Below, piece after piece: positions 54,225-63,342 of a stretch of DNA of 64,000 nt. Position 1 is the stretch's first letter. Every line of letters begins with the position of its first letter. The translations under genes were made by a program, and so were the position numbers. The stretch comes from Rhodoplanes sp963712435 (GTDB lineage: Bacteria > Pseudomonadota > Alphaproteobacteria > Rhizobiales > Xanthobacteraceae), in assembly GCA_963712435.1 (NCBI GenBank), contig CAVQIB010000003.1, positions 62,001 to 126,000 on the forward strand, in the 5' to 3' direction. The notes under the pieces are model-generated. The model made no database searches and was not told the DNA's origin. It worked only from the letters and a program-made list of their open reading frames with translations.

Positions 54225-54638
54225 ATGAATATCATCAAAGAGCTCGAGCAGGAGCAGATCGCCAAGCTCACCGCGAGCAAGACGATTCCCGACTTCGGTC
54301 CGGGCGATACGCTGACCGTGAATGTGCGCGTGGTCGAGGGCGACCGCACCCGCGTGCAGGCCTATGAGGGCGTGTGCATCGCGCGCGCCGGGGCCGGCCT
54401 CAACGAGAACTTCACGGTGCGCAAGATTTCCTACGGCGAGGGCGTGGAGCGGGTGTTTCCGCTCTACTCGCCGATGATCGACTCGATCAAGGTGGTGCGG
54501 CGCGGCAAGGTGCGGCGCGCCAAGCTCTATTACCTGCGGTCGCGGCGCGGCAAGTCCGCCCGCATCGGCGAACGCACCGACCGCCCCGGCAAGACCGAGG
54601 CGGCGGCCGTCGAGCCGGCGGGAACCGCCGCGGAGTGA
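54225..54638 (+). CDS. rplS: 50S ribosomal protein L19
   Basis: 137 residues. MNIIKELEQEQIAKLTASKT, FGPGDTLTVNVRVVEGDRTR, QAYEGVCIARAGAGLNENFT, VRKISYGEGVERVFPLYSPM and VVRRGKVRRAKLYYLRSRRG are the complete bL19 signature. The C-terminal extension (GERTDRPGKTEAAAVEPAGT) is common in rhizobia. A 92-base gap separates it from trmD. The ATG at 54225 fits the family start. Confidence 0.97.
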   Translation: MNIIKELEQEQIAKLTASKTIPDFGPGDTLTVNVRVVEGDRTRVQAYEGVCIARAGAGLNENFTVRKISYGEGVERVFPLYSPMIDSIKVVRRGKVRRAKLYYLRSRRGKSARIGERTDRPGKTEAAAVEPAGTAAE

Positions 54639-54641
54639 CGT

Positions 54642-55054
54642 TCAGCCGCCCTGCTCGTTCATCGCGGGCGCAGGCGTGATCCAGCCGACCGCAGCGCCGG
54701 TCGCATCCTGGACGATGGCGATGCGCCCGACCCCGGGAACGTCGAACGGCGGGCGCAGCACCGCCCCGCCGGTTCGCCTCAACTTGGCTCACGCGCGCAT
54801 CCACGTCGTCGACGGCGATGTGCGCGAACCAGTGATCCGGCATGTCGCCGAATTCACGGCCCCTGCATCAGAAACACCCCGCCGACCGGGCGGTCGCCCG
54901 TTTTCGCGACCCAATAGACGCCCGAGGGCATATCCGGTCCGGTCATGGGCATTCCTTCGAATGTCCAGCCGAGCGTCGCGCCGTAGAACGCTTTGGCGCG
55001 TTCCACATCGCGGGTCATCAGTTCGTTCCAGAAAAAGCTGCCATGCGTCCACAT
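54642..55054 (-). CDS. VOC-family (glyoxalase/bleomycin-resistance fold) protein (two frameshifts)
   Basis: About 135 residues after correction. Opens MWTHGSFFWNELMTRDVERA KAFY-type (metal-side strand and helix), then YWVAKTGDRPVGGVFLMQGP; a shift near 54860 leads to MPDHWFAHIAVDDVDARVSQ, and a second near 54775 leads to a C-terminus containing VGRIAIVQDATGAAVGWITP. Two beta-alpha-beta-beta-beta modules as in VOC proteins. Substrate unknown. Convergent with rplS. Confidence 0.72.
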
Positions 55055-55122
55055 CGGTGGCGCCTCCTCGCGTCGGGTTAGGACAAGCCCAGATCATGCA
55101 ACGCGTATGTGCGCTCTCGCAG

Positions 55123-55543
55123 TCAGGTCCCCTCCTCGCTCTGGCCGAACGGGGCGGACAGCATCCAGCGATGCCCGAACGGGTCCTCGACGACAGCGAA
55201 GCGGCCGCCCCAGAACATGTCGGTGGGCGACCGGCGCGCCCGCGCCCCGGCCGCCAGCGCGCGATCGAAGGTTGCGTCGACGTCGCCCGCCGAATCGAAG
55301 CGTGATGGCGACCGCGACCGATGTCGGCTTGCCCGGCGTGGGCGCCGGCGTGCCGCCGCGCTCGGAAAACTCGTCCGCCAGCATGACCGCCCCGCCATTT
55401 ATGACGATCGAGGCGTGCATCAGCCGCTTGCCGTCATCAGCGGTTTGCCGCTTGGTCTCGACCGCGCCAAACGCCTTGGTGTAAAAGGCGATCGCATCGG
55501 CCGCGCCTTTCACCGTCAGATAGGGGATGATCCTCTGGGTCAT
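55123..55543 (-). CDS. PhnB-like VOC-family protein (one frameshift)
   Basis: About 139 residues after removing an extra base near 55302. MTQRIIPYLTVKGAADAIAF, YTKAFGAVETKRQTADDGKR and HASIVINGGAVMLADEF are typical PhnB/YdcE-like VOC features; the second part reads DVDATFDRALAAGARARRSP, then DMFWGGRFAVVEDPFGHRWM, the WGDR/PFGHxW motif of this subgroup. No known substrate. A good AAGGAG lies before the ATG. 68 bases upstream of, and in the same direction as, the other VOC gene. Confidence 0.82.
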
Positions 55544-55666
55544 GACCACTCCTTGCCTTTCCGGCGAACGCCTGCGGCGTCCCCGTGCCTTTCGTTTGCT
55601 TCCGCAACCGATTAGATAACATCCGCGCGGTTCGCGTATGCGCACTCTCTAACAGGACAAAGGGTG

Positions 55667-57079
55667 ATGACAAAACCCCGCACCCTCTATGACAAAATCT
55701 GGGACGATCATCTCGTCGACGAGCAGCCGGACGGGACCTGCCTTCTCTACATCGACCGCCATCTCGTGCACGAGGTGACGAGCCCGCAGGCGTTCGAGGG
55801 ATTGCGGCTCGCCGGCCGCACGGTGCACGCGCCGGAGAAGACGCTGTGCGTGGTCGATCACAACGTGCCGACGACCGACCGCGGCAAAGCCCAACGAGGA
55901 TCCGGAAAGCGCGGCGCAGATCGCCTATCTCGCCGAGAACGCGAAGCACTTCGGCCTCGAGTACTACGACGAGTTCGACAAGCGGCAGGGCATCGTCCAC
56001 GTGATCGGCCCGGAGCAGGGCTTCACCCTGCCCGGCACGACGATCGTGTGCGGCGACAGCCACACCGCGACGCACGGCGCCTTCGGCGCGCTCGCCTATG
56101 GCATCGGCACCTCGGAGGTCGAGCACGTTCTCGCGACGCAGACGCTGATCCAGACGCAAGTCGAAGAACATGCGGGTGCAGGTGGACGGTCGGCTGCCGC
56201 CGGGCGTCACCGCGAAGGACATCATCCTCGCCGTGATCGGCGAGATCGGCACCGCCGGCGGCACCGGCTACACGATCGAATATGCCGGCGAGGCGATCCG
56301 CGCGCTCTCGATGGAAGGGCGCATGACGATCTGCAACATGTCGATCGAGGCGGGCGCGCGCGCCGGCATGGTCGCGCCGGACGAGAAGACATTCGCGTAT
56401 CTCAAGGGCCGTCCGAAAGCGCCGAAGGGCGCGGCCTGGGACCAGGCGTTGCGCTACTGGGAGACGCTGCGCTCGGACGACGGCGCGCATTTCGACGCGG
56501 TGGTGACGCTCGACGCCGCGACAGCTGCCGCCGCTCGTCACCTGGGGCACGAGCCCCGAGCAGGTCGTCGCCGTGACCGGCCGGGTGCCGGATCCCGCCG
56601 AGATCGCCGACGAGAAGAAGCGCAGCGCGGCCGAACGCGCGCTCGACTACATGGGGCTCTCGGGCGGCGAGAAGATCACCGACATCGCGCTCGACCGCGT
56701 GTTCATCGGCTCCTGCACCAATCGCCGGATCGAGGACTTGCGCGCGGTCGCGCGCATCGTCGACGGCCGGACGGTGAACGCCGAGACATGCCAGGCGATG
56801 ATCGTGCCGGGCTCCGGCCTCGTGAAGGAGCAGGCCGAGGCCGAAGGGCTGGACAAGATGTTCACCGCGGCGGGCTTCGACTGGCGCGAGCCGGGCTGCT
56901 CGATGTGCCTGGCGATGAACCCGGACAAGCTCGCGCCGGGGGAGCGCTGCGCCTCCACCTCGAACCGCAATTTCGAGGGCCGCCAGGGCTACAAGGGGCG
57001 CACGCACCTCGTCTCGCCGGCAATGGCGGCGGCGGCGGCAATCGCCGGCCGCTTTGTCGACGTGCGGGAGTGGCGCTAG
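55667..57079 (+). CDS. leuC: 3-isopropylmalate dehydratase large subunit (three frameshifts)
   Basis: Aconitase-family enzyme of leucine synthesis that works with LeuD. MTKPRTLYDKIWDDHLVDEQ starts the protein. Extra bases near 55883, 56157 and 56524 split it; joining the parts gives a normal about 470-residue protein: VVDHNVPTTDR, FTLPGTTIVCGDSHTATHGA, FGALAYGIGTSEVEHVLATQ, GRLPPGVTAKDIILAVIGEI, then VFIGSCTNRRIEDLRAVARI and PGCSMCLAMNPDKL with the cluster cysteines (C in GSCTN; C-x2-C in CSMC). All three indels are insertions. An essential biosynthetic gene this well conserved is more likely mis-sequenced than dead. Confidence 0.92.
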
Positions 57080-57515
57080 TGTTGCGGCACTTTCAAAAGG
57101 TTCACATTGCCTCTGTGCACTGGATCGGCGTGGACCCGACGCTCTGCTGATCCGACCTCCCCCTGGAAGGGGGAGGTCGGCGAGCGAAGCTCGCCGGGAG
57201 GGGGTCAACCTAACGCGACCCCCACCCCGACCCTCCCCCTTTCAGGGGGAGGGGGCGCGAAACGCACTCCCTTGAGGAGACAAGCGTTAGAGAGTCACAA
57301 CGCTAGCCAATGCAGAGTTGGCGACGCCCGCTCGCAGTCGCGTCAAGCGTGACCCAAGAACAAGACAATTGGACCAAGCCCTTGCCGCCGTGCGCACGGC
57401 TCGCCTGCATTTCTTGACCTAAGCCAATTCCCACTGCGCCGGGAAATGCTCTAGGTTGGGCGTGTAGCGTCTCCGCGCCTGCGGGGAGGAATCGCTATAC
57501 TCCGGAGCATTTGTC
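57080..57515. repeat. Gap after leuC with two palindromic repeats
   Basis: gacctccccctggaagggg-type hairpin at about 57153-57178, gcgagcgaagctcgc at about 57178-57194, and ccctccccctttcaggggga at about 57232-57252. The last 250 bases show nothing recognisable except the presumed promoter of the next gene. Confidence 0.6.
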
Positions 57516-58391
57516 ATGAAAATTCGTCCGCGTCGCAGCGTGCTGTACATGCCGGGTTCGAACGCCCGCGCTCTCGAAAAGGCGAAGACCCTACCGGCCG
57601 ACGCCATCATTCTCGATCTCGAAGACTCGGTCGCCCCGGACGCCAAGCCCGAGGCGCGCCGCCAGGTGGCGCAGGCCGTCAAAGGCGGGGGTTTCGGGCG
57701 TCGCGAGGTGATCATCCGCATCAACGGCATCGGCACGCCCTGGTACAACGAGGACATCGGCGCGGCGATCGAGGCTTGCCCCGACGCGATCCTGGTGCCG
57801 AAAGTCTCCACCCCGCAGCGGCTCGAAATCGTCGGCCAGCGCCTGATCGACATGCAGGCCGACCCGAAAATCCGCATCTGGGCGATGATCGAGACCGCGC
57901 TCTCCATCTTCAACATCCGCGAACTCGCCGCCGCCGCGCACGAACCCGACACGCGGCTCTCCTGCTTCATCATGGGCACCAATGATCTCGCCAAGGAAAC
58001 CCGCGTGCGTCTCGTGGCCGGCCGCGCGCCGATGATCGGGTGGCTCGCAAACTGCGTGCTGTCCGCGCACACTTATGGAATCGACATCATCGATGGGGTC
58101 TACAACAATATGAGCGACATGGACGGCTTCGTGCGCGAATGCGCGGAGGGGCGCGACTTGGGCTTCGAAGGCAAGACGCTGATCCATCCCAACCAGATCG
58201 AGCCGTGCAACCAGGCCTTCTCGCCGCGCTCCGACGAGGTCGCGCTGGCGCGCAAGATGATCGAGACGTTCGACATGCCGGAGAATCAGAACAAGGGCGT
58301 GGTGCAGATCGAAGGCCGCATGGTCGAGCGGCTGCATGCCGAGATGGCCCGCCGCACCGTCGCCATCGCCGACGCCATCGCGGAGCAGTGA
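57516..58391 (+). CDS. CoA-ester lyase of the HpcH/HpaI/CitE family
   Basis: 291 residues. TIM-barrel lyase related to citrate lyase beta, malyl-CoA lyase and citramalyl-CoA lyase. RRSVLYMPGSNARALEKAKT, DAIILDLEDSVAPDAKPEAR (metal-binding acidic region), REVIIRINGIGTPWYNEDIG, IWAMIETALSIFNIRELAAA (catalytic Glu) and FEGKTLIHPNQIEPCNQAFS are family hallmarks. It cleaves a 3-hydroxyacyl-CoA to acetyl-CoA or propionyl-CoA plus glyoxylate or pyruvate; which one is not decided by sequence alone. Intact; an AGGAATCG-type weak ribosome-binding site. Confidence 0.87.
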   Translation: MKIRPRRSVLYMPGSNARALEKAKTLPADAIILDLEDSVAPDAKPEARRQVAQAVKGGGFGRREVIIRINGIGTPWYNEDIGAAIEACPDAILVPKVSTPQRLEIVGQRLIDMQADPKIRIWAMIETALSIFNIRELAAAAHEPDTRLSCFIMGTNDLAKETRVRLVAGRAPMIGWLANCVLSAHTYGIDIIDGVYNNMSDMDGFVRECAEGRDLGFEGKTLIHPNQIEPCNQAFSPRSDEVALARKMIETFDMPENQNKGVVQIEGRMVERLHAEMARRTVAIADAIAEQ

Positions 58392-58408
58392 GGCTTTCAG
58401 CCACTCGA

Positions 58409-58437
58409 CTTCCCCTCCCCTCAGGGGGAGGGAGAAG
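58409..58437. repeat. C/G palindrome between convergent lyase and leuD genes
   Basis: cttcccctcccctcaggggg with agggagaag forms a hairpin between two convergent stops and may act as a bidirectional terminator. Confidence 0.55.
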
Positions 58438-58445
58438 GCATTACG

Positions 58446-59051
58446 TCACACCCACGGCCGCGCCGACCGCGCCTTCTCTTCGAACGCCGCGATCTTCGGC
58501 TTCTTCTCCAGCGTCAGCCCGATATCGTCGAGCCCGTGCAGGAGGCAGTGCTTGCGGTGCGGGTCGACGTCGAAGCGGATCACGCCGCCGTCCGGCCCGC
58601 GGATCTCCTGCTTGTCGAGATCGATGGTCAGCGTCGCGTTCGCGCCGCGCTCGGCGTCGTCGAACAGCTTTTCCAGGTCTTCCGGCGAGACCTTGATGGG
58701 CAGCACGCCGTTCTTGAAGCAATTGTTGTAGAAAATGTCGCCGAACGAGGTCGAGATCACGGCGCGGATGCCGTGGTCGAGCAGCGCCCAGGGCGCGTGC
58801 TCGCGCGAGGAGCCGCAGCCGAAATTGTCGCCCGCGACCAGAATTTTCGCCTTGCGATAGGCCGGCTTGTTGAGCACGAAATCGGGCTGCTCGCTGCCGT
58901 CGTCGCGATAGCGCTTCTCGGCGAACAGGCCTTTGGCCAGGCCGGTGCGCTTGATCGTTTTCAGATACTGCTTGGGGATGATCATGTCGGTGTCGACATT
59001 GATCGTCCGCAGCGGTGCGGCGATGCCTTCCAGAACCGTGAATTTTTCCAT
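58446..59051 (-). CDS. leuD: 3-isopropylmalate dehydratase small subunit
   Basis: 201 residues. MEKFTVLEGIAAPLRTINVD, TDMIIPKQYLKTIKRTGLAK, ILVAGDNFGCGSSREHAPWA (swivel-domain active-site motif) and GDIFYNNCFKNGVLPIKVSP are diagnostic of LeuD. Partner of LeuC, whose gene is 1.4 kb away on the other strand, with a CoA-ester lyase between. Intact; the ATG at 59051 matches the family start. Confidence 0.96.
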   Translation of the reverse strand: MEKFTVLEGIAAPLRTINVDTDMIIPKQYLKTIKRTGLAKGLFAEKRYRDDGSEQPDFVLNKPAYRKAKILVAGDNFGCGSSREHAPWALLDHGIRAVISTSFGDIFYNNCFKNGVLPIKVSPEDLEKLFDDAERGANATLTIDLDKQEIRGPDGGVIRFDVDPHRKHCLLHGLDDIGLTLEKKPKIAAFEEKARSARPWV

Positions 59052-59151
59052 TCGGCGCGCCCTTGCGAGCTAAATCAACACCGCGCGTCATGAACGCTTG
59101 CGCAGCACGGGTCAAGCCGGGATCGCCCCTGCGACCGGAGCGCCGGTTTGC

Positions 59152-59610
59152 TCAAACATACGCAATGGCGCGGCCGAGCGCGGCGGTCGAGAGCCAGAGC
59201 GCGAGCGAGACGCCGGCGGTCGCCTGCACGGTCCGCGAGGACTCGCCGTCGCGGCGCAACGCCCATTCGTTCACCGCGATATTGCCGAGCGCCAGCGCGA
59301 TCGCGGCGAGCTTGAGCAGAAACGCCGGATTGCGCGCCGTCGTCGCCGCCTCCGGGACAAACAGCGTCGATCCGGTCGCGGCGATCACGACCAGCGCTCC
59401 GACCGCGACCGGCCGCAGCCGTTCGATCACCAGCGGCACGGGCATGCCGCGGATCACCTGTAGGAGCCGCAGGTCCATCACCGCGACGGCGGCGAAGAAC
59501 ACCATCACCGCGACCACGTGCACGATATTGGCGAGCGGATAAAGCAGCACCAATTCGCGGACATAGGCGGCGAAGGCCGAGGCCTGCACCGCATCGAGGA
59601 GCGCGATCAA
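59152..59610 (-). CDS. Four-helix membrane protein, DUF6644-like
   Basis: 152 residues. Hydrophobic segments are LANIVHVVAVMVFFAAVAVM, RPVAVGALVVIAATGSTLFV, FLLKLAAIALALGNIAVNEW and the C-terminal AGVSLALWLSTAALGRAIAY. NIVHVVAVMVFFA with a conserved His resembles small membrane proteins paired with the secreted DUF6152 family. Its start is nine bases after the stop of such a gene. Function unknown. Confidence 0.7.
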   Translation of the reverse strand: MIALLDAVQASAFAAYVRELVLLYPLANIVHVVAVMVFFAAVAVMDLRLLQVIRGMPVPLVIERLRPVAVGALVVIAATGSTLFVPEAATTARNPAFLLKLAAIALALGNIAVNEWALRRDGESSRTVQATAGVSLALWLSTAALGRAIAYV

Positions 59611-59619
59611 TTCCGGCGC

Positions 59620-59985
59620 TCAGCGCAGCTCGAACCGGCGGCCGTCGATCTCGATCCACTCCGCCCGCATCTCGGCCGCGCCGTCGCGGCGCGGATAGCC
59701 GTACACCTTCACCGGCTTGCCTTTGGCGACGACGCTCGGCGTCGCGCCGCGCGCCTGCATCCGCGAGGGCGGGGCGAGGACCACCTCCCATTTGCGCCCG
59801 TCATGGCTGATCATCATCGTGCCGTGCGGGTTGCCGATCTCGACCTCCTCGATCACGGCATCGACCGTCAAGGGCTTGGCGGCGTCGTACGAACCCCAGC
59901 CGTGGTGGGCAAGAGCGGGCGGCGGCGCGACCAGCAACGCGGCGGCGAGCAGCAGCGCGGCAGCGAGCAGACGGCTTGCGAACAT
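59620..59985 (-). CDS. Secreted DUF6152-like protein
   Basis: 121 residues. Signal peptide MFASRLLAAALLLAAALLVA ending PPPALA-HHGWGSYDAAK. The mature part starts with the His-His-Gly-Trp motif and contains EEVEIGNPHGTMMISHDGRK and VYGYPRRDGAAEMRAEWIEI, a small beta domain typical of this family. The HHGW start suggests metal binding but no function is known. Forms a two-gene operon with the following membrane protein. Confidence 0.75.
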   Translation of the reverse strand: MFASRLLAAALLLAAALLVAPPPALAHHGWGSYDAAKPLTVDAVIEEVEIGNPHGTMMISHDGRKWEVVLAPPSRMQARGATPSVVAKGKPVKVYGYPRRDGAAEMRAEWIEIDGRRFELR

Positions 59986-60111
59986 CCAAAGTCTCCGTTC
60001 GTTCACGCGCCGGAGGGGCGCAACTGGCGCAAGACATGGGATCGCGGCGGGCAATTAGGAAGATCGACGTCAGCGCCCGTCCCGGGGCCCCCGGGGCGTC
60101 GGCCCCGTATC

Positions 60112-60996
60112 TCAGGCGGTTCGCGCTCTGATCCAGTCGCCGATCAGGCGGATGGCCGCGTCGGCCTCCGGAAATGCGCCCGCCCAGATCGGGAAGACAT
60201 GCTGCATGTCCGCGGCCACGAACAGCGTTGCGTCGACGCCCGCCTGGCCTGCGGCGCGCACCGCGCGCACCAAATCGTCGATCAGCCTTTCCTCTCCGCC
60301 GACGATGCACAGGATCGGCGGCAAGCCCGCATAGTCGGCGAAGACCGGCGAGGCGAGCGGCTGGCGCGGGTCGGCGCCGGCGAGATACAGCCCGGCCAGT
60401 TCCGTCAGCCCGTCGCGGCTGCAACACATGTCCACCGCCGCGCGGCTCTCCATCGTCGCGCCGCTGCATGTCATGTCGCCCCACATCGACACCGTCACCA
60501 CGCCTGCGGGCCGGGCGAGGTCGCGATCGCGCAGCGCGAGCGCGGCGGCGAGCGCAAGCCCGCCGCCCGCAGAGTCTCCGGCCAAGACCACATGCGCGGC
60601 GTCCGCGCCTTCGGCGAGCAGCCAGCGATAGGCCGCCACGGCATCCTCGATCGCCGCCGGAAACGGGTGCTCGGGAGCGAGCCGATAGGCCGGAACGAGC
60701 GCGCGCGCCTGCGCGGCGAGCGCGAGATGCCCCGCCGTCTTGCGCCGCGAGACCGGCGAACCGAGCACATACCCGCCGCCGTAGAAGTAGAGAATCGCCG
60801 CCCCCGGCCGCGCCGCGGGCGGGTCCGCCCACAGGCCATTCACGGCCGGCGCAGGCGTGAAGACGACGCCCGAAGGTTCGCTCGACAGGTCCTCGGCGTG
60901 CTCGTCGCCCTGACGCCGCTGCTCGATGCTCGGATTGTCGTCCTGCGGCTGGGCGCGCATCGCCGCCCAGAAGCGCTTGGCCTCTTCGCTCGCCAT
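60112..60996 (-). CDS. Alpha/beta hydrolase, HSL-type esterase/lipase
   Basis: 294 residues. The oxyanion-hole motif is YFYGGGYVLGSP (a YGGGY variant of HGGG), the nucleophile elbow is LAGDSAGGGLALAAAL (GDSAGG, class IV/HSL family), and the likely catalytic His is in AADMQHVFPIWAGAFPEAD, with Asp upstream in AGVDATLF or nearby. No signal peptide, so a cytoplasmic esterase on short acyl esters. It follows the metallopeptidase gene by seven bases. Confidence 0.88.
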   Translation of the reverse strand: MASEEAKRFWAAMRAQPQDDNPSIEQRRQGDEHAEDLSSEPSGVVFTPAPAVNGLWADPPAARPGAAILYFYGGGYVLGSPVSRRKTAGHLALAAQARALVPAYRLAPEHPFPAAIEDAVAAYRWLLAEGADAAHVVLAGDSAGGGLALAAALALRDRDLARPAGVVTVSMWGDMTCSGATMESRAAVDMCCSRDGLTELAGLYLAGADPRQPLASPVFADYAGLPPILCIVGGEERLIDDLVRAVRAAGQAGVDATLFVAADMQHVFPIWAGAFPEADAAIRLIGDWIRARTA

Positions 60997-61003
60997 GCCC
61001 CGC

Positions 61004-61447
61004 TCAGTCTTTGTCGTCCTGATCCGTCTGCCCTTCGATCGCCTCGATGTCCTCGTCGGAGAGACCGAAATGGTGCCCGATCTCATGCACCAGCACATGC
61101 GCGACGATGGCGCCGAGCGTCTCGTCGTGCTCGGCCCAATAATCGAGGATCGGCCGGCGATAGAGCCAGATCATGTTGGGCATCTGAAGCGCGGCGCTCT
61201 CGGAGCGGAACGGCAGGCCAACGCCCTGGAAGAAGCCGAGCAGGTCGAACTCGCTCTCGATCCCCAATAAATCCAGGACCTCGTCGGTGGGGAAGTCGTC
61301 GACCTGAATCACCAGGCCCTCGCACTTGGCGCGGAAGCCTGTCGGCAGCCGCCGGAAAATCTCGGCGGCGACCGCCTCCATCTCCTCCAATGAGGGGGCT
61401 TTGAGCGGTCGCCAGGCAAGCGGATCGGCGGGAGGCGGGTTCGACAT
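61004..61447 (-). CDS. Minimal zincin-type metallopeptidase family protein (DUF1025-like)
   Basis: 147 residues. The zinc motif is HVLVHEIGHHFGLSDEDIEA (HExxH-x2-F-G). AEIFRRLPTGFRAKCEGLVI and LYRRPILDYWAEHDETLGAI are typical of the short cytosolic zincins found widely in alphaproteobacteria. Physiological role unknown. The C-terminus is acidic (TDQDDKD). Coupled to the downstream esterase gene. Confidence 0.85.
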   Translation of the reverse strand: MSNPPPADPLAWRPLKAPSLEEMEAVAAEIFRRLPTGFRAKCEGLVIQVDDFPTDEVLDLLGIESEFDLLGFFQGVGLPFRSESAALQMPNMIWLYRRPILDYWAEHDETLGAIVAHVLVHEIGHHFGLSDEDIEAIEGQTDQDDKD

Positions 61448-61599
61448 GGGCGGTGTTGTACGGGAGCCGCGCGCCCCGGCCAAGCGGCTTGCGGGCAATG
61501 TCCCGCTCCATAGTCCCCGCCGACCGCGCGCCGCCCTGCTGCGGATTGACGCAACGGCCCCGATAGGCGACCGTATCGCGGTTGGCAGGAGGGGATGCG

Positions 61600-61854
61600 A
61601 TGCGGCTTTCGAATTGGGGGTGCGCCGTCGCGCTCGCGGTCGGACTCGTCGGATTGCCCGGAGTGGGAACAAACCTCGCCGGCGCCCAGCCGCGCGTGGA
61701 CGAATATGGACGCCCGGTCCGCGCGCCGGCCCGGATCGTGGTCACCCCGACGCGCCGGCTGGTGCGCGAGTGCGTCGACTGGTACGCCATCGAGCATCGT
61801 GTCGCCGGCACCGTGGTGACGCCGCAGATCCGCTGCCGCTGGGGTTATCGCTGA
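61600..61854 (+). CDS. Small secreted hypothetical protein
   Basis: 84 residues from the ATG at 61600 behind AGGAGGGG. The signal peptide MRLSNWGCAVALAVGLVGLP likely ends near NLAGAQ. The mature part (RVDEYGRPVRAPARIVVTPT, then ECVDWYAIEHRVAGTVVTPQ) has two cysteines that may form a disulfide and ends RCRWGYR. Similar short proteins are common and uncharacterised in Bradyrhizobiaceae. Confidence 0.7.
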   Translation: MRLSNWGCAVALAVGLVGLPGVGTNLAGAQPRVDEYGRPVRAPARIVVTPTRRLVRECVDWYAIEHRVAGTVVTPQIRCRWGYR

Positions 61855-61945
61855 CCGCAGGTCATCGGGTCACGTCTGAGCCGCCGGCGCCTCTCCCCGG
61901 CGGGGAGCGGTTGCTCATCCCCGTGTCCGGACGGTCGTGAAACGC

Positions 61946-61974
61946 TCATGCCCGGCGCAAGGCCGGGCATGAGG
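61946..61974. repeat. Palindrome near the ctpA stop, possible terminator
   Basis: tcatgcccggcgcaaggccg followed by ggcatga makes a near-perfect hairpin between two convergent genes. A related catgcccggg block occurs at about 50322. Confidence 0.55.
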
Positions 61975-62000
61975 AGGCTGAGAAGAATCCGAGGACGTGC

Positions 62001-63342
62001 TCAGTTCGGCAGATTGGCGGCTTTCGCGGCGTTGGGCGGGAACGCCGGATTCGCCTGCACGCCCCGCATCAGGTCGAGCGCGAAGTTGAGCGCCTTGTCG
62101 TCCTTGGCTTCCGGCGGAACGTAGGACTGAGATCCGCCCTGCTCTTCGCCGTCAGCCTTGAGGTGGCCGCGCAGCGATGATTCGCCCCGCATCTCGGCGC
62201 GCGCCTTCACTTCCTCAGGCACTTCCTGCAGGCTCTCGATGTCGGGCACGATCCCCTTCGCCTGGATGGAGCGCCCGGCCGGCGTGTAGTAGCGCGCGGT
62301 GGTGAGCCGCAGCGCGCCATTGCCGGCGCCGAGCGGGATGATCGTCTGCACCGAGCCTTTGCCGAACGAGCGCGTGCCGACCACGGTCGCGCGCTTGTGG
62401 TCCTGCAGCGCGCCGGCGACGATTTCGGAGGCGGAGGCCGAGCCGCCATTGATCAGAACGATGATCGGCTTGCCCTTCGTCAGATCGCCCGGCCGCGAAT
62501 TGAAGCGCTGCGTTTCGTCCGGATCGCGGCCGCGGGTCGAGACGATCTCGCCGCGATCGAGGAACGTGTCGGAGACCGAGATGGCCTGGTCGAGCAGCCC
62601 GCCCGGATTGTTGCGCATATCGATGATATAGCCGCGCAGCTTGTCCGGCGGGAGTCTGCGCCGCAAGCTCGCTCAGCGCCTTTTTCAGGCCCTCGGTCGT
62701 CTGTTCGTTGAACTGGGTGATGCGGATGTAGCCGACATCGGGCCCTTCCATGCGGTGGCGCACCGAGCGCACGCGGATGATGTCGCGGGTGATCGCGACT
62801 TCGATCGGCTTCTCGGCGCCCTTGCGCATGACCTTCAGCTTGATCTTGGTGTTGACCGGACCACGCATCTTTTCGACCGCCTGATTGAGGGTCATGCCCT
62901 GCACGGCCTCGTCGTCGAGATGGGTGATCACGTCATTGGCGCGGATGCCGGCCTTGGCGGCGGGCGTATCGTCGATGGGCGCCACGACCTTGACGAGCCC
63001 ATCCTCCATCGTGACCTCGATGCCGAGGCCGCCGAACTCGCCGCGCGTCTGCACCTGCATGTCGCGGAAGCTCTTCGGGTCCATGTAGCTCGAATGCGGA
63101 TCGAGGCCGTTGAGCATGCCGTTGATCGCCGCTTCGACGAGCTTGGAGTCTTCCGGTTTCTCGACATAGTGCGAGCGCACCCGCTCGAATATGTCGCCGA
63201 ACAGGTTGAGCTGGCGATAGGTGTCGGACGGCGCGGCTTTCGCGATGGCGCCCGTCAACATCGCCGGCGGCTGAATGGCGATCACGGCGACCGCGGCGCC
63301 AGCCAAGGCCCCGAGGAGCATGAAGGAAGTCTTACGCATCAT
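62001..63342 (-). CDS. ctpA: S41 carboxy-terminal processing protease (one frameshift)
   Basis: About 446 residues after removing an extra base near 62650. N-terminal membrane anchor or signal (MRKTSFMLLGALAGAAVAVI), the helical NTF region (FERVRSHYVEKPEDSKLVEA, GLDPHSSYMDP), a PDZ domain (about 85-170: GGLGIEVTMEDGLVKVVAPI, AAKAGIRANDVITHLDDEAV) and the S41 core with the catalytic serine in VLINGGSASASEIVAGALQD and lysine in TRSFGKGSVQTIIPLGAG. A periplasmic protease that trims C-termini. Its start overlaps the stop of the upstream M23 peptidase gene (ATGA), a common EnvC-CtpA pairing in alphaproteobacteria. Confidence 0.93.

Noticed and set aside
55667..57079. Programmed ribosomal frameshifting as the explanation for split genes such as leuC
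   Set aside because: No slippery heptamers or downstream structures recur at the break points, and unrelated genes are affected, so sequence error fits better.
59518..61404. 628-residue plus-strand open frame over several minus-strand genes
   Set aside because: It spans four separate genes on the other strand and ends in low-complexity Arg/Pro sequence.
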